The position numbers were made by a program, and so were the translations under genes. From Brachionus manjavacas (Eukaryota; Rotifera; Eurotatoria; Ploima; Brachionidae): 64,000 nucleotides of DNA. The notes beneath the pieces were generated by a model. It saw nothing but the letters and a program-made list of their open reading frames with translations. It was not told the DNA's origin and ran no database searches. Below are positions 10,495-20,390 of the stretch, in pieces (the stretch's first letter is position 1; every line of letters begins with the position of its first letter). The stretch covers positions 4,402,001 through 4,466,000 of the forward strand of contig JAHQIY010000004.1 of the NCBI GenBank assembly GCA_019054805.1. The letters are read 5' to 3'.

Positions 10495-11115
10495 TCATAA
10501 AATATTTAACAATATAAAGTTTATTAGACAACTAATTTGAAATAAGTAAATTTCAAAAATTCTTTTAGAAGAGTTAATTTCTGATTGATCTATATCTCGA
10601 TAGAAACATCGATCTTTGTTCAATCGATCAATATTGTAACGTCTGCTCTCACAGAATTGTTGACCATTTTCGTAGATTTCTCTAATTTTGGCACCCTTTA
10701 GAATGGCATCACTACAAGCCTCATACATTAAATTACAGTATTCCAAACATACTGTCAATCTTTCTTTTCCATAAAATTTAAATTGATTGGGAGCGCAAAT
10801 ATAACACATTAGATTGTTTAGAAATTTCTGACATTTTATAGAAGAGCCGATCAATGGCTTGACTTTGCTAAATGTCGATTCAATTTCGCGTTGTAAGCAA
10901 CACGAATTTTCTTTGTACCATGTACAATTTTTCAAATTTGTTTGTGGAGATGGTGCACGATTGTTAAAAAATGAACAATAATAGAAACTTGAATCTTCTT
11001 TCAACGAGTATTCATTTAATGAATCGTTCCAAAAGTTTTTGTTTATTTTTTTGGCATCGATGAAACCTATGCTTAAAGCTGCACAAACAAGTAATTTTAT
11101 CACATCGAGTTCCAT
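10495..11115 (-). CDS. Secreted Cys-rich protein, folate-receptor-like domain
   Basis: A single open frame of 206 residues. The start has a short signal peptide (IKLLVCAALSIGFIDA). The middle (about residues 47-170) carries some fourteen cysteines in an order resembling the folate-receptor/riboflavin-binding fold: a CTWY...SCC pair, then C...MCYICAP, C..YC, EAC and a late FC. The last about 20 residues (IFEIYLFQISCLINFILLNI) are hydrophobic, which fits a GPI-anchor signal or a membrane anchor, as in folate receptors. Ligand binding cannot be read from the sequence. The family assignment rests on cysteine spacing only. The ATG at 11115 is the first in frame. No intron is visible. Confidence 0.6.
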   Translation of the reverse strand: MELDVIKLLVCAALSIGFIDAKKINKNFWNDSLNEYSLKEDSSFYYCSFFNNRAPSPQTNLKNCTWYKENSCCLQREIESTFSKVKPLIGSSIKCQKFLNNLMCYICAPNQFKFYGKERLTVCLEYCNLMYEACSDAILKGAKIREIYENGQQFCESRRYNIDRLNKDRCFYRDIDQSEINSSKRIFEIYLFQISCLINFILLNIL

Positions 11116-12634
11116 AAATATTTACTAGTTTTGACTTTAATAAAGACATAAGTTGAATTTAAGCTTAATTCTTTTTTTTTACAAAATTCCTTAACTTTTC
11201 AATAAATGCAAATTTTTCAAGTTTTTTGCATTTTTTGGAATAATTTCTGATTAGCATAAATGAGAAAGAAATAATTTAAATTATGGCTTATTTTTATATT
11301 TTTAAAAAATCGATTAAATTGAATGGAAATCTTTGTATATTCATATTTAAATTATCTATAATAAATTTAAAAAAGTGAGCTATTTTTTGTTTTTTGTCTA
11401 TTCTCTCGTTTTATTTCATTTATAAAAATTTATCTAATTCCAATTGTTCCCATTGTTATTTTTTCAAACTTCAATTCAAACACAGTTGTTTATGAAAAAT
11501 AATAATTTTTTCTTAAGTACCTAAAAAACATAGTTCAATTTGATGGAATAGCTTGGTATTTTTTGGTGGAAATTTTTAAATTTTTGATAAATTAAATGCC
11601 TCGTTTTTGATAAATCAAGCAGATTATTGTTCAAAAATAAATCGATACTGATCTTAATAATTGTTATTATTATTGCTGTATAAATTAAAATTTTCTTTTA
11701 CTTTGAATATTATTCATATAAATTATTATATTCTATCGAACACTTAAAAATAAAAAGTAAACGTTTATTGTCTCCTTAATCAAGTTAAATATCAAATTAA
11801 ATTTTGATTACTCTAATTTTTAAAGTTTTTTTAATTTTTTCATTATCGTATTTCTTATTATTTAATTTCTCCTTTTAGTTTTATATAAATATTATTCTGC
11901 CCACGGGGCTTTAAATAAACTATAATAAATAAATATGCTTTATATATTTTATATATATATCCAATTTAGTTCCTTGAATTATACTTCGATACTTCGAAAG
12001 ATTGTGAAGGAGATTTTCGTCATTTATAAAGAATTAAATAAATAAATAAACTTCGAAAAAAAAAGAAGTAATTTCAAGATTGTTAATAATTTGAGTTAAA
12101 TGAAAGCCTCGTTGTACATAATGTTGGAGGAAGAATCATTTTTTTGATCCTGACCAAGCCGACCCCCCGAATTTTTTGAAAAAGTTTAATTTTATTTTAA
12201 AAAAAATAAATTTTTTTTTAAGTTAATTTTATTCAAAGAATTTAAGATTTCGAAGTCAAATATTTAAGAAAAATAAACCACTTGTAAGAAATATTTTAGG
12301 TGAAAAAAAAATACTTAAAAATTTTTTACATATCTTGAACCTTCGGTTTATTAGCCGGCTAGGACGGATGGATTTTGAACCCACCTTTTTAGGCCTTACG
12401 TTTTTATTAGAACCGCTGTAAATAATTCAAATGTCAATTTACATGCACTTTTAAAGATCTTGAATGAACAATTTATCTAATCTAGTAAATAAAGTGGAAA
12501 ATTAAATAAAATTAAACAAAAAATATTTTTCTTGTATTAAAAATATGTTCATCTTTTTGAATTAGAAATAAAAGATAATCAGCAAGGCGTCTATGTTTTC
12601 TAAATCTCGAATGAAGTAAAAAGGAGGTGATGAT
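11116..12634. other. Intergenic with possible retroelement tails
   Basis: No gene seen. At 11895-11935 CCCACGGGGC is followed by AATAAATAAAT-like sequence, and at about 12030-12055 there is another AATAAATAAATAAA run. At about 12340-12400 the minus strand reads GGTGGGTTCAAAATCC, similar to a tRNA B box, so a worn SINE is possible. Confidence 0.35.
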
Positions 12635-12729
12635 TGTAATATCCTTATGTGTAAATAAAGACAAAGTTTTTATTTGCCAAAAAGCTTTTATCATATCTAA
12701 ATGAAAAATAGAAACGGCCGTCTAAGCCA
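12635..12729 (-). repeat. LTR of the gypsy element, downstream copy
   Basis: A 95-bp direct repeat that begins TGTAATATCC and ends CTAAGCCA on the plus strand; its partner is at 16473-16567, about 95% identical. The LTRs are very short for the family. Confidence 0.9.
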
Positions 12730-15700
12730 AAATAAATTAAATAAAGTTAAGTCGATAATATTTCTCTTTGCTTATCTGGGACCTTTTCCCCAACATCACC
12801 ATTTCTTACACCTCCCCTACCGCTGTCCATTATATTTCCGTCATCATCTAAGTAGTCTATAAAACAATTGAAAAACGATGAGTTCCTGGTGACCCGCTTG
12901 TCGTTTCTCTCCGCCGTGATCATCGATCCATTCACTTTAGTGACTACCAACGGCTTTGGATCCCAAAACGCATCACTCTTCCCTTTTTGTTCTTGTTTTA
13001 CCAGTACTTTCATATCTGTTCTAAGTTGTGGTACTTTAGTTTTCATCACTGCGTCATAAAATTGCTTCATTTCCTCCTTCGCTTTGGCATCATTCTCCCT
13101 CGCTTTTTGCTCCAACTGTTTCGGTTCTATGTTTGTCTCGATTGCTGGAATTCCTGAAGTATACGACCTTTTGAACATCATCATCGCTGGTGACATTCCA
13201 GTTGTACAATGTGGCGTGTCCCTTTGTACTCTCAGAAACTTCATTTGCTCTTGCTCTTTCGGTATTCCAGCCAATCTTGCGTTCCTTACAACTTTTTTCC
13301 AATTTCGCATACAACGCTCCACCTCTCCGTTCGCTCTGGGCCAGTATGGCGTGATTCTCCTATGGGTGAACCCAAGGCCTTGGCGAATTCCGCGAACTCC
13401 CGAGAGTTGAATGGCGGGCCATTGTCCGATTTGTTCGCCACCGGTATACCCAAAAAACTGAAAAGATAATACAAAACTCTGATGGCTTGTCTCGCTGTCA
13501 AGCTTGGTATTTTCGTCACATCAAAAAACCTCGTACAGTCACAATGGTTCACATACCAGTAGCTACCATCCTCAAAAGGTCCGTAAAAATCACCTGATAC
13601 TTCGGTCCATGGCTTTGATGGCATTTCGGACGGTCTCAATGCTTCGTACGTCCTTCTCGTGTCTTCCGCTTTACACTCGTAACAACTAGCCACTACTCTT
13701 TCGACCAATTTGTCAATGCCTAGGAACCAGATTTTCGAACGCATCAATGACTTTGTCTTCACGACGCCTTGGTGACCTGCATTAGCTAACGTCACTATGC
13801 GTCTCCTTAGCCTCTTCGGGACTATTATCAGTGTGTTTCTGAGAACCAGTCCGTTCTCTGCGCAACTCAATTCGTCTGCCACATTGGCATATTCGACTGG
13901 AATCTTGTTCTTCCGTTGCCATGAATATACTTCTTTAAACTATCCATCTCCAGATCCGCCAATGTCTCGTTCACCATTTCGTCCATAGTTACTGCCTCTG
14001 GTATCGCACTCATCACTACCATGTTTACAAAAACTACTGCCAAAATTCGCTCCTGGATGGCTTCGCAGTCGAGTTCTTCCATTGGCTGCCTTGATTAGGA
14101 TTAGAGGCAGTACTGCTTCTAATCCTACCGGACTCGCGTCTACCGTCAAAAACGTGTCCCAAGTCTTGTCGAAAAAACTTAGCGCGTTTGTCCACATCTC
14201 CGACTTTATCCTATTGAACGCCTCCTCTTCTTTATGTGTCCATTTGAACATTGAGTCCTTTTTTGTAAGCTTCCAAAGTGGGTCTGTGATTGTGGCAAAA
14301 TCTCTAATGAATCTTCCACTGTATTGTGCAATTCATAAAAAACTGTGCAACTCGTTCACATTCGCCGGTGCTTTTGCCATTTTCAAACCTCGACACCTGT
14401 CTTCCGTTGGCGAAATTCCATTTTTGCTTATTTTTAATCCAAAAAAAATCACCTCTTCCTTTCCAGACTCATACTTGTTTGGATTAAGAGTCAAGTTTCT
14501 TTCTTCCAAACGGCTCAACACTTTCACTTACTTCGCCCAGTCCTCTTCAATCCTCTTCATCCAAGCCATGCATTAAAATGTCGTCCATCATGTTTAGGAC
14601 CCCATCTTGACCCTCCAATAATTCTCTTACAATTTCACAAAAAATTTCGGCCGCTGAAGAAACACCCATGTGTAGACGTTTATACCTAAATAGAACAATG
14701 TGTGTTACTATTGTAGTCACGTTTCTTGATTTTTCTGCAAGCTCAAGTTGGTGATATGCTTTGGTAATGTCTAATTTTGAAAACACCTTCGAACCATTGA
14801 CCGCTACAATCACATTCTCCATCGTCTTGCTTGGAAATCTGGTTCTTTGTATCGCCTTATTCACAGCTCTACAATCAGATGTAAGTCTTTTTTTTAGTTC
14901 CGGTTGAGTAACTTTTGACAACCCTGCCAAATTTGACACCCATTCTGTTGGGCCGTTCTTTTCATCCATCTTCTCCAAAATACTCTCTTCGACTTGTTTC
15001 CTTAGCTCCTTCTCCATTACGTCCCTCGTGTGGAATGCTATCGGCCTAAGCTTTTGTTTCACCGGTCTCACACTCTTGTCCATTTCCAACTTTATTTGCA
15101 CTCCCGACACTTTGCCCAGTCTGCTGCTGAAAAGTTTAGAAAACTTTTGCTTCAACGACCCATAGTCGTTGACGTTAACTGTGTTGACCATCTGTAATAT
15201 CCTTAAGTCTACTGCCGCCGAGTAGCTTAACAAGCTCTCCGAGACTCCTTTGATCACCACAAATGTCATGGTATGTACCGATTCCTTATAGCTCACTACT
15301 GCCTTGAACTCTCCGATTACTGGCAAAGCTTCCTTGACTTGGTAACCATATAACTGTATATTTGACTGCTTCAAAATCTTTCCCTTTAATGCTTTCTTAA
15401 AAATCTCTTCGCTTAGTATATTCACCGGTGCACCCGTGTCTACCAAAAAATCAAACTTTGACCCATCCACTTCCACTGTGGCTCTTGGTCCATTATTCAC
15501 TCTGTTTGACTTTATGTTGCTCAATTCATACGCCATGTTTGACTTCCCTTTCTTAAATCTAACGAACTCTGCGTATTCGTCGACGCTCACTTCATACTTT
15601 GGTTCCTCTTGGTCAATCATATTTATCCTTGACTTGAACTGAGAACTCTTTTTCCAATTTTTGTTTACCGTCTTCTGTCTGTCACCATTGAATCTGTTCT

Positions 15701-16472
15701 CGCTCTTTCCTGACTAACACACTATCGCAAAATGATCTTGTTTACCACAGTTTCTGCACTCTTCGCCCTTGGCTGGACATTGCCAATCTACGTGCCCGCG
15801 GTTACATTGTTTGCATCTGTTCATATTACCTGACGATTAACTACGTGTAGTTCACTGACCGTGTAAGCTCGCTCACCGTTGGCTTCATAAGACAATTGAC
15901 GTTCTCCACATTCCGCTCGTACCCTCTCGCTATGCTCAGAGCCGCCTTTAAATCCAAATCGTCAGTCCTGCAATACTTTGCTTGAAAGTTCTCCATTTCA
16001 CTACCTGCTACTACTCGGTGAAGAATCTGGTCGTCAATGTCCGTAAACTTACATGTACCAGCTAAATGTCTGAGTCTTAATGCGAATTGATCAATATTCT
16101 CTTCCGGTTCTTTCGTGGCTCTGGAGAATATTTGTCTTTCGGTGAATCCTCATCTTGCTTTTTTAAGATTTTGTACACTTGGTACGCTTGTTCTCCGATA
16201 TAAATTAAAAACGACGCTTTGATCTTTTCCTGGTCCGTTAGACCTGTGGCAACCAGAAAAAGTTTGAATCTTTCAAGCCAATTTTCCCATCTTTGTCCTA
16301 GCGTAGTACTATCTCCCCTAAAGTTAAAATACTCGCAATTGATTTGTTGTGTTGCTATACCCACTATCTTGATCTCCGTGGCTTCCGTTTTGCTCGATGT
16401 GGCATCTTGTTCCACTAGTCCTTGCTCTGTGGTTTTCGTGCTTGACATTTTGAATTTTTATTCCTCGCCAGA

Positions 16473-16567
16473 TGTAAAATCCTTATGTGTAAATAAAGAC
16501 AAAGTTTTTATTTGCCAAAAGGCTTTTTTAATATCTAAATGAAATATAGAAACGGCCGTCTAAGCCA
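16473..16567 (-). repeat. LTR of the gypsy element, upstream copy
   Basis: Partner of 12635-12729. The sequence next to its inner edge (about 16460-16472) is where the primer-binding site would lie, but I could not assign a tRNA. Confidence 0.9.
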
Positions 16568-16827
16568 TGGCAATGTAAATTTTGGTACAAAAAACAAAAT
16601 ATAAAAAATGCCAAAGCTCAGGTTATGAAGGAGCAAAACTTGTTCTGTAAATTGTAGCAACTGGCACATCCTTTGAACCACCAATATAATGATTCTGCAA
16701 AAGTCTGCAATACATCTGCAAAATTCAAAATTTTGTTTATTTTATTCCAAAAACAGAAACAAAATTAAAAAAATACCAGAGGTTTAAATTGGAACGACGG
16801 ATAAATGTTGTGTAAATTGTAGCAACT
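16568..16827. other. Short spacer with a duplicated motif, target site of the SINE
   Basis: The motif TAAATTGTAGCAACTGG occurs at about 16648 and was present again at about 16813. The second copy is split by the insertion at 16828-17910 and resumes at 17911. No gene. Confidence 0.6.
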
Positions 16828-17138
16828 AGAGCCCATATAGCATAATGGTTTGCGTGTTAGTCATGTAAGCAGAGGATCGAGGGACTAAAACCCGCTGAGG
16901 GTGAAAAAAAAATCTTCAAAATATCTCTGCAATACGGGGCGAATGTTTAAACCTCTTTCATCATAAAAATAGGGGCACCAATTTCGACTGGGTAATAATT
17001 GCGGTGTAGATGATCAACTCGATGCAGTAGCCTCTGTGTCAGATCGAAGCCGTTGCTCAAAAAGGTACTTGAAAAGGAGATGAGCGCCTCCCCATTATCC
17101 ACAAGGATAGAAAAGGGACAATTATTTTATGAAAATAT

Positions 17139-17886
17139 ATAAAAGTGTCATTTATTCTGATTAAACGTCAATTAAAAAAAGATCAAATCGTCATTTATTT
17201 ATATCAATTAGTCAACATAAAAATTAGTCAATTGAATGTATGAATCGTAAATTAAAAGTAATAGTTGTCATTTTAAGTAATTGGTTATCACATAATAAAA
17301 TTAAATGTTATAAAGTAAAGAGTCACAAAAAAAAATTTTAATCATAAAAAATTAAGATAATATTTTCAATTATTTAATTACAAATGATTTTAATTCTTTT
17401 TTTGGTCGTTCTACTCCTCTTTATTTTCCTAAAGGTATGTCGCAAGCTTCAGCTGGAAAGGACTTGAATAATCCTTGGCTTTAATCAACACCAATTATAT
17501 GCTTCCACATTATTAAATGGGATAACAGCGCTATTGTAGGAATTTGCTGCTAGGGTAGTCTCATTATTACCTTCTTCTACCTCAGTTTCAATTAAAGTGT
17601 TCCTTAAGTTGTCTTGAGCTTCGATTTATTCGTCGAAAGCCTCATGAATATCTTCATAACCCCCCGATTCCCCATAAAATTATTTATTGGGGTCGTAAGA
17701 TTCGAGCCATGGTTCATTGAAATAAGTTACCATTTTGACTATGGCAATTAATACATTTAAGTAACATTTAATCTTTTCAATGACAATTAATACATTTAAG
17801 TAACATTTAATCTTTTTAATGACAATTAATACATTTTATTTACATTAATTTTATTGACGTTTAATCAAAATAAATGACGCTTTAAT
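17139..17886. mobile_element. Inverted-repeat DNA element nested in the SINE
   Basis: The ends are about 36-bp inverted repeats sharing GTCATTTATT and GATTAAACGTCAAT (left 17141-17176, right 17851-17886). On the minus strand from an ATG at 17733 a worn reading frame runs to about 17400, with several stop codons (MVTYFNEPWLESYDPNK at its start). It could be the 5' end of a lost transposase gene, but I recognise no family. The target duplication is unclear. Confidence 0.6.
17741..17850 (+). repeat. 39-bp tandem repeat, about 2.7 copies
   Basis: The unit begins CAATTAATACATTTAAGTAA and continues CATTTAATCTTTTCAATGA. Two units are nearly identical and the third diverges after ACATTT. It lies just inside the right end of the nested element, so it is likely a subterminal repeat. 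Confidence 0.8.
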
Positions 17887-17925
17887 ATGCGGCCTTATTT
17901 TATTATTAAATAAATTGTAGCAACT

Positions 17926-19178
17926 GGTACATCTATTGTACAACCATTTAATGTGGAAGTAATAATCCCAAATTCACAATTTTACAAAGAATTTAAACCA
18001 CTGTTTAAGCAACCTTAAGTATAGAATTTTAAACTTTTGTTATGTTTTAAATGTGTTTCGAAAATATTTTTTTTATTAATTTTGAAAAAAAAAATTTTTT
18101 TTTCTTTTTTTTATCGAAGGCCCTTATGGCAAACTATGGCCACTACATGTTGCTGCGCACTGTAGTGGAAATTTCAAACCAGTTCGAATTCGGTTAGCGA
18201 AAACTTGCATGAAACTTACATACTAATAGTAAAGCTGTTTTGCCAGACAGGAAAAGTTGAATAGTAAATAAAATATGTCCTTTATTATTAAAAAAAATAA
18301 ATAAATTTTTTTTTAAATTTTGATTTTTTCATTAATTTATTGACATTTAAAAAAATAAAACAAAAATTTTTATTTATTTTAACAGCAATGTAAAGTGGTT
18401 TCTCTGTATGGCGACATGCAAATTTCGCAATTCAACTATGTCATAAGATCAAAGAATTATGAGGCATCAAAATGTCACAAGTCAAACCCGCTGTGATTAA
18501 GACTTAATTCAAGAATTAATTTAATGAATTTTTGTAAAGGCTTTTATTTTTCAAAATATTTCTATGCGGGTTTGAGTTTTGACTTGTTCTTTGAGGTCAA
18601 TAAAAATTTTAATTTTAATTTTTTTTTTTTGACGCACGTTTCAATTTAAACCTTTGTTTTTTTTTTTATTTTTTAGGGCTTTTTTGACACTTAATCGCAA
18701 TCTAAGTGGTATTAAATAATTAAATTTAATGAATTTTTGTTAAGACTTCTATATTTTTATGAAAAAATTTCTATTTTTATCAATTTTTTATTAACTAGAG
18801 ATTCTAATAAATAAGTTCCAAAATCTAATACGTCATTTCCAAACTGCGGTTTTGTAAGCAAATAAAAATACTCTTAAATTCAAAATTTCTAAAACTATGT
18901 AATTTAAAATAAAATCAGTCTATACTAAATCTAATCTAAAATTTAAATTTACTATTTTTTAAATAAAAGTCGTTCGATTTTAATTATTTCTTTTAAAATT
19001 AGCGTAGTTTAATTGGATTAATCGAATGATTTTCACAACTAATGATAAAAGACTAAATGAAAGCCCCAAAATAAAAATTGGTGAACGCATTTAAAAAAAT
19101 GTTGTTCTTTAACAAAAAAAAGCAAAAGAATTTTTGTAAAAATTTAAAAATAGCAGGGTTAAATCAAATTTTTTGAAA
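17926..19178. other. Intergenic, no gene seen
   Basis: AT-rich with two less biased patches (about 18115-18260 and 18385-18500) that do not form a frame. Their origin is unknown; worn repeats are likely. Confidence 0.4.
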
Positions 19179-19967
19179 ATGAACAAAATTAGCTCAAAAA
19201 TCAACGGAATCAAACCAATTTTGAATAACAATGGCATTTCCAGAGGCCTGACAAGTGAACGAGACATCTTATTTGGATTCGAAAAAGTCTATGATCAAAC
19301 ACAGCTTAATCTAATGAGCGAAAAATGTATTCTTGTTGACGAAAAAGACAATCAAATAGGTTCGGAGACCAAAAAAAACTGCCATTTGATAAAGAATATA
19401 AACAACGGAATGCTTCATAGAGCGTTTAGTGTGTTTTTATTTGATACAAAAAATCGACTGCTGATGCATCAACGATCACTGTGTAAAATTACATATCCAA
19501 ATCATTGGACAAACTCTTGCTGTAGCCACCCTTTAAGCACCACAGAGGAAATGGATACTTCTAATGATCACATCGGTGTTAAAAAAGCTGCTAAACGACG
19601 ACTCATTTACGAACTTGGAATGAATGAGTCGCAATTTGCGGAGAACGATTTGAAATTTATTACCAGAATTCAGTATAAGGCTGAAAATGTGCCAAAAGAT
19701 GATGTCTTTGGGGAAAACGAAATTGATTATGTTCTTTTTTTGAAAGGGGATTATGATTTTAATGTCAACACAAACGAAGTCAAAGCAATAAAATTCTTTT
19801 CAATGTACGAGTTGAAAGAATTTCTGAGAGAAGAGCAAAATCAGAACTCCAGTGTCCAATTGACTCCATGGTTCAAGCTCATCTGCGAAAAATTTCTATT
19901 CAAATGGTGGTCAAAATTAGATGACATTCCATCAATTAAGGATGAAAAAACTATTCACAAATTTTAA
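19179..19967 (+). CDS. IDI1: Isopentenyl-diphosphate delta-isomerase
   Basis: Interconverts isopentenyl and dimethylallyl diphosphate, the entry to sterol, dolichol and prenyl synthesis. The 262-residue frame is intronless; the real ATG is 19179. It matches animal type I isomerases over its length: ILVDEKDNQIG, ETKKNCHL, LLHRAFSVFLF-like MLHRAFSVFLF, the catalytic-cysteine motif TNSCCSHP, AAKRRL..ELG of the Nudix-like helix, the GENEIDY motif with the catalytic glutamate, and the C-terminal TPWFK...FLFKWW. All key residues are present. The first about 45 residues are an extra N-terminal extension relative to human IDI1 and are less conserved. I see no peroxisomal SKL-type end (it ends IHKF). 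AATAAA-like signals follow at about 20000. Confidence 0.95.
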   Translation: MNKISSKINGIKPILNNNGISRGLTSERDILFGFEKVYDQTQLNLMSEKCILVDEKDNQIGSETKKNCHLIKNINNGMLHRAFSVFLFDTKNRLLMHQRSLCKITYPNHWTNSCCSHPLSTTEEMDTSNDHIGVKKAAKRRLIYELGMNESQFAENDLKFITRIQYKAENVPKDDVFGENEIDYVLFLKGDYDFNVNTNEVKAIKFFSMYELKEFLREEQNQNSSVQLTPWFKLICEKFLFKWWSKLDDIPSIKDEKTIHKF

Positions 19968-20390
19968 TTTTTTAAAGCTTCATTTTTATTTTTTTAGTAA
20001 TAAAATAAAATTTAAATCAAATTAAAGAATTTTTGTTATCTAAGCATGGTCAGACAAAAACAATTTTCTACAGTGTAAAAATTTTTTTGAGATCCAAGGC
20101 TATTTTTGTAAAAGATGTGAAAACATTTGAAAAGACAATTATTTGGACTGCTATCCACGCTTCTCCGCTTGCATTCATGCACTTAGAAAATCAAATTCAA
20201 ATTAATTCTTCTTATCAATAAAGATTAAATTTTTTAAATTTTCTATGAGTAACCATGACCACAATTTATTTTAATTACTCTATTTAATTGAGCCCAGTCA
20301 AGGCTTTAGATCGTCCCAAAAACTAGAATTCATTCAATGAAAAAAATTTTGCATTGATAATTCGCTGCTCCTCAAGAATCACTCTCAACA
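19968..20390. other. Spacer between IDI1 and the CEP295-like gene
   Basis: It holds the IDI1 3' end and the upstream region of the next gene. A short open stretch at about 20033-20220 has no ATG start where the frame opens and no likeness to known proteins, so I leave it uncalled. Confidence 0.5.

Larger units (their letters stand above)
12635..16567 (-). mobile_element. Ty3/gypsy LTR retrotransposon, broken
   Basis: An LTR retrotransposon on the minus strand, about 3.9 kb. The ends are 95-bp direct repeats with TG...CA termini. In element order the parts are: gag-like frame (about 15850-16448), zinc-knuckle region (about 15700-15830), aspartic protease (about 15340-15480), reverse transcriptase (about 14540-15130), RNase H (about 14000-14300), integrase (about 13290-13880) and a C-terminal extension (to about 12770). 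Protease-RT-RNase H-integrase order is Ty3/gypsy. The copy is broken, with roughly half a dozen or more breaks. The two LTRs differ at about 5 of 95 positions, so it is neither brand new nor ancient. I see no clear target duplication. Base composition is noticeably less AT-rich than the surroundings. Confidence 0.9.
16828..17910 (+). mobile_element. tRNA-derived SINE interrupted by an inverted-repeat element
   Basis: Flanked by an exact 15-bp duplication, TAAATTGTAGCAACT (16813-16827 and 17911-17925). The 5' head (about 16830-16905) looks like a worn tRNA: TAGCATAATGG fits an A box and GGGACTAAAACCC sits where a B box belongs. The body (17003-17126) recurs in reverse orientation at 44624-44747. 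Between body and tail lies a separate inverted-repeat element (about 17139-17886). The 3' end is an AT-rich tail. Without the nested piece the SINE would be about 335 bp. Confidence 0.75.

Noticed and set aside
12512-12694. Short minus-strand frame overlapping the LTR
   Set aside because: Low-complexity frame across the element edge, with no family likeness.
12868-16542. Several plus-strand frames of 60-164 codons
   Set aside because: They are antisense shadows of the gypsy element, whose higher GC content keeps many frames open.
16830-16905. Functional tRNA gene
   Set aside because: The B-box region is degenerate (GGGACTAAAACCC) and arms do not pair well; the segment is the head of a SINE with a target duplication.
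17741-17850. CRISPR-like array
   Set aside because: Units are contiguous tandem repeats without spacers, in an animal genome inside a transposon.
20033-20221. 62-codon plus-strand frame after IDI1
   Set aside because: No ATG at its opening, no known likeness, and no splice signals linking it to a gene.
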